Source: Paenibacillus sedimenti (GTDB lineage: Bacteria > Bacillota > Bacilli > Paenibacillales > NBRC-103111). Taken from it: a DNA stretch of 64,000 bases. The stretch is from assembly GCF_014534655.1 (NCBI RefSeq), contig NZ_JACVVD010000002.1:558001-622000 (forward strand), read 5' to 3'. Positions 1 to 8,618 of this stretch are shown here, piece by piece (position 1 is the stretch's first letter; every line of letters starts with the position of its first letter). Under the pieces are notes generated by a model, which had not been told where the DNA came from, did not search any database, and worked only from the letters and a program-made list of their open reading frames with translations. The position numbers and the translations under genes are program-made.

Positions 1-7
1 TTTAACA

Positions 8-46
8 AAATAAAATGGCTGCCAGCTTAGTTGGCAGTCATTTTAT
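8..46 (+). terminator. Intrinsic terminator of an upstream gene
   Basis: The stem arms CTGCCA and TGGCAG, extended by flanking TG/CA and AAAA/TTTT pairs, enclose a short loop and are followed by a T-rich run. It probably ends a gene lying left of the window. Confidence 0.7.
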
Positions 47-183
47 TTGTGGGGATTTATGGTAAGTCTAGCGTGGCAATTCTCCTTCCGAATTCCCCGC
101 AACACCTGCAACATTCTAAACAGGCAGCACGTCTTAGAATAAAGAAAATAAGGGTGATGAAAAATTTTAAGGAGGAATGTACG

Positions 184-2634
184 TTGAAAAAATGGCTTCC
201 CGCTTTGCTCATCGCCGTACTGTTGGTCACTTTTTTTCCGCGAACCGCGATAACCGGTACATCCGCATCGAATGAGAATGAGCTGGCTGTAAATATCTCC
301 CTTTTCGGCGAGCCGATGAAAGTAGAACGTCCCCCCATCCTCGTCGACGGAGTCACCCTAGTTCCTCTTCGCAGTATCGCTGAAGCGCTTGGCGCCGAAC
401 TAAAATGGCATCCGGATCAAACGATCGAGATGAAGCAAGGCACAACACGAGTTCAGCTCGCGATTGGTTCGCTGTCCGCCCAGAAGAACGGCCAGCTTTT
501 CACCCTGGAAACGGCCCCGCGTCTCGTCGGCAGCTACACCATGGTACCGGCCCGATTTATCAGCGAATCATTCGACATGCTCGTAACATGGGATCGTGCA
601 ACCTACACCGTGAACATCAACCACCTGCAGGCGCTCCCGACGGTCGGCTCGTTGGACAATCTTCGCGCGCTGCTTGAAAAAGCGCAGGGTACACAAAGTG
701 CCATATATGCATTTGCGACTAAAGCCGACAGAGCAATATCGGTTCAAGAAGAAGTAACGAATAAAAGTGCAGCGCCAAGCGCGTCTGGCGCAGCCGCGCA
801 ATCCGAAGCGAAAGCCACGGCGGACTATTCCTCTACCAATACGCAAGTGGCCGGAGTAGACGAAGCCGATATCGTCAAGACCGACGGCACGTACATTTAC
901 CATGTAAACCGAGAGCAGCAAAATGTGCTCATTTCCAAGGCGTATCCGTCTACCGAAATGAAGCTCGTCAGCACGCTGGATTACAAAGATTTTAACCCGA
1001 ACGAACTGTACGTTGATGATAAGCATTTGATCGTAATCGGTAATGCAAACCAACGCTACGATCATCTGCCGGCTCCTTCTGTATCGTCTTCAACTGCAGC
1101 TGAACCTAATACTGCCTTAGAGAAGAAAAGGATGATTTATCCCGTCTACTCCCGCCAAACGGTCAAAGCTTACATGTACGACATCGCCGACAAAGCGAAC
1201 CCGAAGCTGGTCCGTGATCTGGAACTCGACGGCTCTTACGTCTCATCGCGTAAAATCGGCTCCTCATTGTACTTGATTGCGAACCAATACGTCGACATGT
1301 ACCATCTTATGAAGCAGAACGATTTGGAATCGGCACCGGTCGATCAAGGCCAACAAGGACAAGGTGCAAATCCGAACGTTCCGTTTTACAAAGATTCCGC
1401 AATATCACAGGACTTCCAAACGATCGATTACAAAAATATTTACTATTTCCCTGATTCCGTTGCAAGCAATTACATGCTGGTCGCCGGGCTTGATTTAAAC
1501 AAGATCGAGCAAGGCATGAATGTCTCTGCCTATCTCGGCTCCGGACATAATGTGTATGCTTCCAACCAAAACTTGTTCGTAGCTGTCACTAAATATGCGC
1601 CTGTTCAAAGGGAGCCATTGACGGATAAAGATGGAAGCGCCCCGGCCGATCGTAAGCTTATTTATCCGACATATGAGCCGAACACGTCGGTGTTTAAATT
1701 TAAGCTCGATCAGGGCGCCGCCAAATATGTCGCACAAGGCGAAGTGCCCGGAACGGTGTTAAATCAATTCTCGATGGATGAGAATGACGGACATTTACGG
1801 ATTGCCACGACCAGGGGCAATATGTGGGCAACCGGCGAAAAAGATATATCCAAGAATAACGTCTACATCCTTAACGAGGCGATGCAGCAGACCGGCAAAT
1901 TGGAAGACATCGCCCCGGGAGAGCGTATTTACTCGGCACGCTTCATGGGCAGCCGCGCGTACATGGTCACTTTCAAAAACGTCGATCCGCTATTCGTACT
2001 GGACCTGAGCAATCCGTCTGCTCCGAAGATTTTGGGCGCTTTGAAAATTCCGGGCTATAGCGACTACTTGCACCCGTATGACGAGAATCATCTGATCGGC
2101 TTCGGCAAAGAAACGATCGAGACGACACTCAAAGGCGGACAGGGCGTTCCGGACCGGACAGCAGCTTTCTATCTCGGCATGAAGGTGTCCCTGTTCGACG
2201 TCACCGACGTTTCGCGCCCGGTGGAAAAGTTCAAGGAAGTGATCGGCGATCGTGGCACCGAGTCCGAATTGCTGCATAATCATAAGGCACTGCTGTTCTC
2301 CAGGGAGAACAATTTGCTAGCCTTCCCGGTGAGGGTCATGGAAGTAGAGGGCAATAAGACCGACCTGAACGGAATGCCGGCTTACGGCCAATTCAGCTAC
2401 CAAGGCGCCTACGTGTATAATCTCGATCTGCAAAACGGTTTCAATCTGAAAGGGAAAATCACGCATATGACCGAAGAGGATCGACTCAAATCAGGCAACA
2501 ACTGGTTCGATAGCAAACGTAACGTAGAGCGGATCCTATACATCAAGGACACCTTGTACACACTATCCCCCGGCATGATTAAGACGAACGATATGCTTAC
2601 GCTTAAAGAAAAAGGCAGCTTACTGCTGCCGTAA
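184..2634 (+). CDS. Secreted stalk-domain and beta-propeller protein
   Basis: The predicted product is an 816-residue exported protein. I chose the TTG at 184 because AAGGAGG (169-175) lies 8 nt upstream and the product then starts with a signal peptide (Lys-Lys followed by a hydrophobic stretch). Residues about 33-145 form a copper-amine-oxidase-N-type stalk domain, seen in the repeated pattern VPLRSIAEALGA and VPARFISESF. From about residue 220, the sequence GVDEADIVKTDG marks the start of the family described as secreted proteins with a C-terminal beta-propeller, which fills the rest. The region between is a low-complexity Ala/Ser linker. The function of this family is not established; a cell-surface or binding role is inferred. 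The gene stands alone, with its own ribosome binding site. Confidence 0.85.
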   Translation: MKKWLPALLIAVLLVTFFPRTAITGTSASNENELAVNISLFGEPMKVERPPILVDGVTLVPLRSIAEALGAELKWHPDQTIEMKQGTTRVQLAIGSLSAQKNGQLFTLETAPRLVGSYTMVPARFISESFDMLVTWDRATYTVNINHLQALPTVGSLDNLRALLEKAQGTQSAIYAFATKADRAISVQEEVTNKSAAPSASGAAAQSEAKATADYSSTNTQVAGVDEADIVKTDGTYIYHVNREQQNVLISKAYPSTEMKLVSTLDYKDFNPNELYVDDKHLIVIGNANQRYDHLPAPSVSSSTAAEPNTALEKKRMIYPVYSRQTVKAYMYDIADKANPKLVRDLELDGSYVSSRKIGSSLYLIANQYVDMYHLMKQNDLESAPVDQGQQGQGANPNVPFYKDSAISQDFQTIDYKNIYYFPDSVASNYMLVAGLDLNKIEQGMNVSAYLGSGHNVYASNQNLFVAVTKYAPVQREPLTDKDGSAPADRKLIYPTYEPNTSVFKFKLDQGAAKYVAQGEVPGTVLNQFSMDENDGHLRIATTRGNMWATGEKDISKNNVYILNEAMQQTGKLEDIAPGERIYSARFMGSRAYMVTFKNVDPLFVLDLSNPSAPKILGALKIPGYSDYLHPYDENHLIGFGKETIETTLKGGQGVPDRTAAFYLGMKVSLFDVTDVSRPVEKFKEVIGDRGTESELLHNHKALLFSRENNLLAFPVRVMEVEGNKTDLNGMPAYGQFSYQGAYVYNLDLQNGFNLKGKITHMTEEDRLKSGNNWFDSKRNVERILYIKDTLYTLSPGMIKTNDMLTLKEKGSLLLP

Positions 2635-2715
2635 CCGCCTTGGTTGTCTGTGGCGAGATTTCAAGATCTCGTTACAAAGTTGATGAGTACGACGTTTATT
2701 GAAGGGGCTGAGTAT

Positions 2716-3375
2716 TTGAGTATTCAAGCGGTGCTCTTTGATTTAGACGGTACGTTATTGGACCGTGATACTTCTCTTGCCTTATTTGTTCGTGACCAGT
2801 ACGACCGGTATTCCCAATTTCAAGTAGTTGAGAAAGATATTTTTGTGCAACGTTTTATAGAGCTGGATAATCATGGATATGTTTGGAAGGATAAGGTTTA
2901 TCAGCAGCTAATTGATGAGTTCTCCATACGGGGAGTAGAATGGACAGACCTTTTAAGTGATTATTTGAATTGCTTTCAAAAGCATTGTATCGGGTTTCCT
3001 AATTTGGTGAATATGCTTACTCAGCTAAAGAGCAACGGAGTACGGATAGCACTTGTTTCTAACGGTTATGGACAATTCCAATCTGATAATTTTAAAGCAC
3101 TGGGTATTAGTCATTTATTCGATGAGGTTCTTATATCAGAGTGGGAGGGATTACGAAAGCCCGACCCGGCAATTTTTATTCGGGCATTATCTAAACTCGG
3201 AGTGGAAGCAGAAGAAGCTATATTTGTAGGAGACCATCCTGAAAATGATATAAGAGCGAGTCGAGCTGTTGGTATTAAAGCAGTTTGGAAACGAAATAAT
3301 CCAAAATCTCCTGATGTTGATGCCGATGTAATTATTGATGATTTAGGAGAATTAACTCAATACGTACTAAGCTAG
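2716..3375 (+). CDS. HAD-superfamily hydrolase
   Basis: The product is a 219-residue cytosolic phosphatase-like protein of the haloacid dehalogenase superfamily. The four HAD motifs are visible: DLDGT near the N-terminus (motif I, Asp nucleophile), the SNG turn (motif II), the Lys of RKPDP (motif III) and GDHPENDI (motif IV). The length and the insert after motif I fit a C1 helical cap (subfamily I). I prefer the TTG at 2716, which has AAGGGG about 9 nt upstream and puts the first beta strand at residues 3-8 as in the family; ATG 2683 and TTG 2644 are possible longer starts. The substrate cannot be told from sequence. A strong terminator follows, so it is probably monocistronic. Confidence 0.85.
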   Translation: MSIQAVLFDLDGTLLDRDTSLALFVRDQYDRYSQFQVVEKDIFVQRFIELDNHGYVWKDKVYQQLIDEFSIRGVEWTDLLSDYLNCFQKHCIGFPNLVNMLTQLKSNGVRIALVSNGYGQFQSDNFKALGISHLFDEVLISEWEGLRKPDPAIFIRALSKLGVEAEEAIFVGDHPENDIRASRAVGIKAVWKRNNPKSPDVDADVIIDDLGELTQYVLS

Positions 3376-3403
3376 CGGGAAACGAGAACTCTATAATAAA
3401 ATT

Positions 3404-3446
3404 AAGCAGGCTGCCGGTTTTTCGATCGGCAGCCTTGCTGTTTTAT
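3404..3446 (+). terminator. Intrinsic terminator after the HAD gene
   Basis: The arms GGCTGCCG and CGGCAGCC are extended outward by AGCA and TGCT, with a loop of about 10 nt, and are followed by TTTTAT. Confidence 0.85.
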
Positions 3447-3508
3447 CCATGTAGGCGAGGCTATTATGGACTCCGTTCATGATCAATCCTCAGATCTATG
3501 GGATCCGA

Positions 3509-3643
3509 TTATTTGTTATTTAAGTTTCGCAAGACCGGGTCTTGTATAGTCTGGGCATCCTTTTTTGCTTGTTTTTTCTTGCTTTTATTATCAGGGTTTC
3601 CTGATGTGTACCGGGCAGCATCCATTCCGTCCATAATGTTCAT
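3509..3643 (-). CDS. 44-residue Lys-rich small protein, unknown
   Basis: On the minus strand an excellent Shine-Dalgarno, AAGGAGGTGAT (3647-3657), stands 7 nt before ATG 3643. It opens a 44-codon frame ending at TAA 3509-3511. The peptide starts MNIMDGMDAARYTSG and is hydrophilic, with a Lys/Gln-rich middle (KSKKKQAKK) and an Asn-rich end. There is no signal peptide, membrane segment or cysteine. I do not recognise it. The strong ribosome binding site is the main reason to believe it is translated. A plus-strand reading frame over the same bases has no such signal. It lies convergent with the HAD gene and divergent from the UvrA-like gene. Confidence 0.6.
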   Translation of the reverse strand: MNIMDGMDAARYTSGNPDNKSKKKQAKKDAQTIQDPVLRNLNNK

Positions 3644-3782
3644 AAGATCACCTCCTTTTACTTGTATCATTCCATCAAAGTGGTATATTTCATGTAATTG
3701 GATATCTAATTTAGTAACAAAGTGTATATTTTCTTAACCATAATGTCTGAATATCTTATGCTTCTGAGAGAAAAGGATTATT

Positions 3783-3802
3783 GGGAATTATAGGGAATTA
3801 TA
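3783..3802. repeat. Tandem 10-bp repeat in an upstream region
   Basis: GGGAATTATA occurs twice head to tail about 50 bp before the UvrA-like gene. It could be a regulator site or simple slippage. Confidence 0.5.
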
Positions 3803-3850
3803 TATCAATTGTGATTATCTTGAAGTGTAGCAATGAAAGGGGTTATCAAT

Positions 3851-4666
3851 ATGGATAGTATAAAACTCCCCCATAAAAAGTTTAACGCAAAGAGACCAGG
3901 TGCCCTTGTTGGTACAATTACGGAAGTGTCGGAATATCTTAGATTGCTATATGCATGGATTGGAAAGAGTAGGGACAACAACAGGACTTGGACATCTCAG
4001 GATTTTTCAGGAAACAGTCCATATGTGGCTTGCTCTGTATGTTACGGTACCGGGGCTGTCATCGGCGATATAGATCCCAGTCGTATGATTGCACCCGAGC
4101 TGTCACTTAAACATGGAGCCGTGCTTTTATGGGCTGGTACTAATTGCGGACCCGTGACGATGATCAAAGAATTGGCCAAGATGATCGGGATTGACTTCGA
4201 GAGGCCACTTGCCGAGCAGGATAAAAGGTTTACCGATATTTTGCTTTACGGATACGATAGGGAACCTGTTTCATATGTTCACAAAAATAAGCAATTGAAA
4301 GGGTTTTATCGTGGATGTGTTCTCGATTTGCGATATATGCGTGATGCAGGTACGACCAGCAAGGGAAACCATAGGGCGATTGTTTTTTTCTCCCGACAAG
4401 TCAAGTGCCCGGAGTGTAATGGAAGCAAGTTGAACCCTGAGAGTTTAGTTATAACGATAGAAGGTCAGTCCATTGTAGAGGTTTCGAAATTGCCAATAGC
4501 AGAATTACTACTGTTTATTCGCAATATTCCTACTTCGCTTGACGAACATGAATCGAAGATTTCTAGTGAATTGATAGATGAGATTGAACTGCGACTGATC
4601 TACCTCAATAAAATTGGCCTCAAGGTACTGCCCCCGATCAACGATAGAATTCAATTTTCCCCATAA
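3851..4666 (+). CDS. UvrA-like fragment lacking both ATPase halves
   Basis: The 271-residue product matches only the middle of UvrA-type proteins. It opens with FNAKRPGALVGTITEVSEYL, which corresponds to UvrA's segment just before the first signature domain. It then has the SPYVACSVCYGTG zinc-module segment, the UvrB-binding/signature insert, and CPECNGSKLNPESL at about residues 190-203. It stops where UvrA would enter the LSGGE ABC signature. No Walker A, LSGGE or Walker B is present here or in the adjacent sequence. ATG 3851 has AAAGGGG 8 nt upstream, so the piece may be translated. It is either a decayed UvrA paralogue (the class linked to DNA-binding-drug resistance is possible) or a stand-alone domain protein. 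Confidence 0.6.
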   Translation: MDSIKLPHKKFNAKRPGALVGTITEVSEYLRLLYAWIGKSRDNNRTWTSQDFSGNSPYVACSVCYGTGAVIGDIDPSRMIAPELSLKHGAVLLWAGTNCGPVTMIKELAKMIGIDFERPLAEQDKRFTDILLYGYDREPVSYVHKNKQLKGFYRGCVLDLRYMRDAGTTSKGNHRAIVFFSRQVKCPECNGSKLNPESLVITIEGQSIVEVSKLPIAELLLFIRNIPTSLDEHESKISSELIDEIELRLIYLNKIGLKVLPPINDRIQFSP

Positions 4667-4753
4667 CAGTTTAATAATTTGGTGAAAAGCATAGACCATC
4701 ATTATATTGTTGATAGTTTACCTCTCCCCGGACTTGTCTAATTCGCTGAGAAA

Positions 4754-4788
4754 TGGAGCAGGCGCCGCGGCGACCTGCTCCTAATTTT
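4754..4788 (+). terminator. Putative terminator hairpin
   Basis: GGAGCAGG and CCTGCTCC form an 8-bp stem with a GC-rich loop, followed by TAATTTT. It lies between convergent genes. The T-run is modest. Confidence 0.5.
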
Positions 4789-4893
4789 GAAGTAACGGGA
4801 AGCATTGTCTATCAGCAACTCCAAATACGTATCAGAAAAAAAACTGCCAGCCAATAAGATTGACTGAGTGTTTCGTGTCAAGATCTGTTAATC

Positions 4894-5652
4894 TTAATAA
4901 GCGGTCCAGCCAGCATCGGCCGTTACAACAGTGCCGTTTACGAAGCTTGCATCGTCGGAGGCGAGGAACAACGCCACTTTTGCGATCTCTTCCGGCTCGC
5001 CTGCGCGAGGGTTGAGGTTGATACCAGCCATCGCTCTTTCCATACCGAATGGGTTCGGGCTCGTGATGGATGTGCCAATGTTGGTATTGACGCCGCCTGG
5101 CGCAATGGCATTACAGCGGATACCTTTTGGCGCATATTGGAAACCGACGTTCTTCGTAAGGCCGACGACAGCATGCTTCGCAGCTGTATAAGCCGCGCCA
5201 GCACGGGAGCCCATCAAGCCACCTGCGGAAGCGATGTTGACGATGACGCCGCTTTGTTTCTCCAGATAGATCGGAATAACTTTGCGGATCGTTCTCATCG
5301 GGCCCGTTGTATTGATTGCGAAGACGCGGTCCCACAGCTCGTCCGTCAGGTCTCCGGCTGGCACGAAGTTGTCCATAATGCCGGCGTTATTGACGAGAAT
5401 GTCTACCGTGCCGTATTTCTCGACGGTTGTATCAATAAGCAACTGGACGTCTTCTTCTTTAGAGACGTTAGCCGCAATCGCGAAAGCAGTACCGCCTTTG
5501 GCGGTTATCCCGTCCACAACGGCTTGCGCGGCTTCAATGCGAAGGTCGGATACGGCAACTTTAGCCCCTTCTGCAGCGTACAATTCTGCGATTGCTCTAC
5601 CCATGCCTGAAGCGGCACCAGTGACAACGGCAACTTTTTCGGATAATCTCAT
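4894..5652 (-). CDS. Short-chain dehydrogenase/reductase
   Basis: The product is a 252-residue classical SDR, predicted to be a soluble NAD(P)-dependent oxidoreductase. Visible landmarks are the cofactor glycine motif TGAASGMGR (about 11-19), Asp in the second strand (VSDLR), NNAG (about 87-90), the catalytic Ser in NIASAGG, the catalytic YTAAK (Tyr/Lys about 155/159) and the PGGVNT turn. Length and motifs match the glucose 1-dehydrogenase/3-oxoacyl-ACP-reductase-like group, but the substrate is unknown. It is transcribed divergently from a TetR-family gene, and an inverted repeat (5730-5743) lies in its upstream region, so it is the likely target of that regulator. Confidence 0.9.
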   Translation of the reverse strand: MRLSEKVAVVTGAASGMGRAIAELYAAEGAKVAVSDLRIEAAQAVVDGITAKGGTAFAIAANVSKEEDVQLLIDTTVEKYGTVDILVNNAGIMDNFVPAGDLTDELWDRVFAINTTGPMRTIRKVIPIYLEKQSGVIVNIASAGGLMGSRAGAAYTAAKHAVVGLTKNVGFQYAPKGIRCNAIAPGGVNTNIGTSITSPNPFGMERAMAGINLNPRAGEPEEIAKVALFLASDDASFVNGTVVTADAGWTAY

Positions 5653-5729
5653 GACGAAATCCCTCCATCGTTTTTCATAAATAATTTAATTTCAGTAAAC
5701 AAACCATCCCGGCTGTTCCGAAGAAATAA

Positions 5730-5743
5730 TGAACAAATGTTCA
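5730..5743. promoter_or_regulatory. Candidate TetR operator (SDR side)
   Basis: TGAACA-AA-TGTTCA is a perfect 6-bp inverted repeat in the divergent SDR/TetR region. On the minus strand a possible promoter (TTGTAA, 18-bp spacer, TATACT) lies just upstream of it, so a bound repressor would block SDR transcription. Confidence 0.5.
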
Positions 5744-5825
5744 ATAGAGAACATCCGTTACTTCGAGTATAATGAAGTGATGAAAGGAATTACAATCAGT
5801 AAAAGTGGCGAGTTTGTCAGATAAC

Positions 5826-5848
5826 GAACAAGTTGACTGAATTTGTTC
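5826..5848. promoter_or_regulatory. Second candidate operator (TetR side)
   Basis: GAACAA and TTGTTC form inverted arms around an 11-bp centre. They share the half-site GAACA/TGTTC with the repeat at 5730-5743. It lies about 30 bp before the TetR start, fitting autoregulation. Confidence 0.4.
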
Positions 5849-5877
5849 AATAATTCTTAAAGAAAGGAATAGCAGGC

Positions 5878-6486
5878 ATGACCGACAATGGCAAAAAAAC
5901 GGACCGCCGTATCGTCCGCAGCAGGGCGGCATTAAGGCAAGCGCTGCTGACGCTAATGGAGGACAAGCCGTTCACGGCGATATCCATTACGGAAATCGTG
6001 GAGCTTGCGAATTATAACCGCGGGACGTTTTACTCCAATTATGAAAGCAAGGAAGCGCTGATCGACGATATTATTTCCGACCTGATAGAGAAATTATTGC
6101 TCTCCTTCCGCGCGCCGTACGAGAAGATGGAGTTCTTCCGCGTCGATCAGCTGCAGGCGCATTCCGTTATGCTTTTCAAGCATATTTATGAGCATTCCGA
6201 GATATACACCGTGTTCATGAAGAGCGACATGCTGATGGCACTCCGGGAGAAAATGTTCACCGCGCTGAAGAAGATTTCCACGGAAGAGCTTGTCTATACG
6301 AATAAAGACATCGATGAAGAGCTATTGACGATCTATTCGCTCCACGCGTTGCTGGGTCTTATATTCCACTGGGTGGAGAGCGGATTTAAGCATCCTCCAG
6401 CATACATGCAGGAGCAGCTGGTGAAAATCATTAACTATCATCCGACTGTTGCGAAGACCGCGATCGAAGAATCGACGAAGAGGTAA
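5878..6486 (+). CDS. TetR/AcrR-family transcriptional regulator
   Basis: The product is a 202-residue DNA-binding repressor. The N-terminal helix-turn-helix (about residues 10-58) reads FTAISITEIVELANYNRGTF followed by YSNYESKEALI, the canonical TetR recognition-helix region. The C-terminal helical domain resembles the TetR_C type common in Firmicutes SDR regulators. ATG 5878 has AAAGGAAT upstream. It is divergent from the SDR gene, with two candidate operators between them, so it probably represses both itself and the SDR gene. The effector is unknown. Confidence 0.85.
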   Translation: MTDNGKKTDRRIVRSRAALRQALLTLMEDKPFTAISITEIVELANYNRGTFYSNYESKEALIDDIISDLIEKLLLSFRAPYEKMEFFRVDQLQAHSVMLFKHIYEHSEIYTVFMKSDMLMALREKMFTALKKISTEELVYTNKDIDEELLTIYSLHALLGLIFHWVESGFKHPPAYMQEQLVKIINYHPTVAKTAIEESTKR

Positions 6487-6659
6487 CGAATATACCGCTT
6501 GAATGCAGGAATAATTGGCATTTTATTAAGTCTAACCTTCCTCCTAAAGGTAAGATTGTAGACAACGAGGCAGGTCCAGGTAAATACTCGATGGAGTTAG
6601 CGAAACTTGGATATAACATACCACTAACTGATTTAACACCAAGGTTAGTTAATGGCTGA
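6486..6659 (+). pseudogene. Remnant of a SAM-dependent methyltransferase
   Basis: An open frame with no credible start runs to TGA 6657-6659. It encodes NLPPKGKIVDNEAGPGKYS followed by MELAKLGYNIPLTDLTPRLV, which matches class I methyltransferase motif I (usually VLDxGxGPGxYS) and motif II. The Asp-Ile/Gly of motif I is changed to DNEAG. Everything after about 55 residues is missing, so it is a decayed N-terminal piece. Confidence 0.6.
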
Positions 6660-6760
6660 AGACCCCTACACAGGAAAAAAATATAATGATTAATTTAGCA
6701 TCTTCAAAGCTGTTTTACAGAATTAAAGAATAACAACATTCACAAAAAGCGGGGATCAAT

Positions 6761-7276
6761 CTGAACGGGAATATTCCGAACAAAATACATATCATAGGCT
6801 CAGTCGGAAGCGGAAAAACCACACTTGCTAGAAATTTATCCCGTAAGTACAGCATACCGCATTATGAATTAGATAACGTGGTTTGGAAAAGACATAGATC
6901 TGAGGATATAAGAAGATCTGACGAAGAACGAGATGAGTACCTGGACAATATAATCCGTTCTAACCGATGGATTATAGAAGGTGCTCATAGCAATGATTGG
7001 GTTTTCAAAAGCTTCCATAATGCCGAATTAATCATTTTCTTGGATACCCCGTATGCGTTAAGAATAATTAGGATTATTAGAAGATTTATCTTGCAAAAAC
7101 TAGGGGTTGAAAAAGCGAACTATACACCAACAATTAATATTTTCATGAAGATGTTTGAGTGGAATGCTGGATTCGAAAAAAATAGTAAACCGATGATTTT
7201 GAATATGCTCCGTCAGGATAATATGAAGTCTTTGATTTTAAAGGATAACAATATTGTTGACCAATACTTTAAATGA
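6761..7276 (+). CDS. P-loop kinase, FlaR/adenylate-kinase-like, apparent CTG start
   Basis: The product is a 171-residue P-loop NTPase of the group annotated as topology-modulation (FlaR-like) or AAA/adenylate-kinase-like. The Walker A motif GSVGSGKTT sits at residues 13-21, followed by ELDNVVWKR and the RSDEERDEYL and WIIEGAH segments typical of the group, then the hydrophobic strand IIFLDTP. The only ATG/GTG/TTG codon in frame, GTG 6878, would remove the Walker A. The frame is open back to TAA 6731-6733. CTG 6761, with GCGGGG 6 nt upstream, gives the family's usual N-terminal length, so I infer a CTG start or a recently lost ATG. The substrate is unknown. Confidence 0.65.
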   Translation: MNGNIPNKIHIIGSVGSGKTTLARNLSRKYSIPHYELDNVVWKRHRSEDIRRSDEERDEYLDNIIRSNRWIIEGAHSNDWVFKSFHNAELIIFLDTPYALRIIRIIRRFILQKLGVEKANYTPTINIFMKMFEWNAGFEKNSKPMILNMLRQDNMKSLILKDNNIVDQYFK

Positions 7277-7414
7277 AGTTCAAGAGCACATCTAACCATG
7301 GAATTTGGCTTTCATTTTGATTAACGATGGAGATGCTTTCAACATCGTTCAGCTAAGGAAGAACAAGAGCTCAAACCAAACGTAATTGATTACCCTCTAA
7401 GGAGATTACCCTAT

Positions 7415-8368
7415 ATGACGAAAACGACCTTCCGCATCCGCCGCCCCTTTATGGATGACGCACAAGCTGTTTGCGACCTAGTGGCCGCCTGCGATACCGA
7501 AGACCTCGGCGCGCCCGACATTGTTCTCGACGACGTCCTAGACATGTGGTCACGCTTCGATCTCGAGAACAATGTTTGGGTCGTTGAAGACACAGACTCT
7601 GTATTAATCGGATACGCCTTCCTAGAGGAGGACAGCGAAGAGAAGCTGTTCAGCTGTGGATGCGTGCTGCCCACTGCTCGCGGTCGAGGCGTCGGCTCGG
7701 CGCTCGTCGCGGCGCTCGAAGCGCGCGCTGCGGCACTTCGGAATGAATCCGGCGTCTCGAAGCGCCTACAAAGCATGATCCCGACGTTATGCGAAGATGC
7801 CGTCCGCCTGCTGGAGGCTCAAGGCTTCGCTCCGGTCCGGTACTTCAAGCGCATGGGAATCCGTTTGGATGCCGAACCGGCCGCGGCCGCGCTGCCTGAG
7901 GGCTTCGCAATCGAGCCGTTTGTGAAGGGTCGCGACGAACAAGCCGTCTATGATGCATATGTAGAATCGTTTGCCGACCACTGGGATTTCGCGGTTCCTC
8001 CCTTCGAGAAATGGGTCGAAAAGACGCAGCTGCCTACCTTCGACGGTCGATGGTGGCTGATAGCCCGCGACCCGAAAGGCGTCGTCGCTGGCTTTGCGCT
8101 CGGCCGCATGCGCGAAGACCTGCTTTTTATCGAGCAGGTCGGCGTACGCCGGCCGTTCCGTGGCCGCGGTCTTGCGCTCGCGCTGCTGCAGTGCGTGTTC
8201 GAGACATCTTATCGCGCCGGGCAGCAGCTCGTCTCGCTGGGCGTCGACGCCGCGAACCCTTCGGGCGCCTACCGCCTCTATGAGAAGGCCGGCATGAAGC
8301 CTGACCACGAAATCAGCATCTATGAAAAGTCTTTCCCTTTCCGACCGAATGAAATCAGCTACCATTGA
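7415..8368 (+). CDS. Tandem-GNAT N-acetyltransferase
   Basis: The product is a 317-residue cytosolic acetyltransferase with two GNAT folds. The first (about 5-145) has the acetyl-CoA loop LPTARGRGVGSAL. The second (about 165-315) has VRRPFRGRGLALALL and the C-terminal segment VDAANPSGAYRLYEKAGM. This double layout resembles mycothiol synthase MshD-type proteins, but Firmicutes do not make mycothiol, so the substrate is unknown. ATG 7415 is preceded by TAAGGAG at suitable distance. The gene is GC-richer than its right-hand neighbours and ends before a strong terminator. Confidence 0.85.
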   Translation: MTKTTFRIRRPFMDDAQAVCDLVAACDTEDLGAPDIVLDDVLDMWSRFDLENNVWVVEDTDSVLIGYAFLEEDSEEKLFSCGCVLPTARGRGVGSALVAALEARAAALRNESGVSKRLQSMIPTLCEDAVRLLEAQGFAPVRYFKRMGIRLDAEPAAAALPEGFAIEPFVKGRDEQAVYDAYVESFADHWDFAVPPFEKWVEKTQLPTFDGRWWLIARDPKGVVAGFALGRMREDLLFIEQVGVRRPFRGRGLALALLQCVFETSYRAGQQLVSLGVDAANPSGAYRLYEKAGMKPDHEISIYEKSFPFRPNEISYH

Positions 8369-8422
8369 ACAATGCCGGATCACTATTCCGGCCAGGTCAC
8401 CGGTTTATCCAGAATAACTAAT

Positions 8423-8470
8423 AAAAGACGGCACTCTTTCACATTTTTGTGTGATAAAGTGCCGTCTTTT
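8423..8470 (+). terminator. Strong intrinsic terminator
   Basis: AAAAGACGGCAC and GTGCCGTCTTTT form a 12-bp outer stem, with an inner hairpin of ACA/TGT bases and a T-rich 3' end. It ends the acetyltransferase transcript. Confidence 0.9.
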
Positions 8471-8618
8471 GACTTTTGTGGATGGCAACGACCGCACAGC
8501 TGCAAAGGGATAAGATATTCTGATTATTATTTGCCGTGTCAGCCTCTAGCAAGTATGATAAAATAAAAATAACGCATTTTGAATAAGGTTACCAAATTCA
8601 ATATAAGGGGCGAAGATA

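Noticed and set aside
3498-3737. Plus-strand frame opposite the 44-residue gene
   Set aside because: It has no ribosome binding site and its hydrophobic look comes from the complement of Lys codons. The minus-strand frame is far better supported.
5780-5824. 14-codon leader peptide before the TetR gene
   Set aside because: There is no ribosome binding site before its ATG, and the promoter placement does not favour it.
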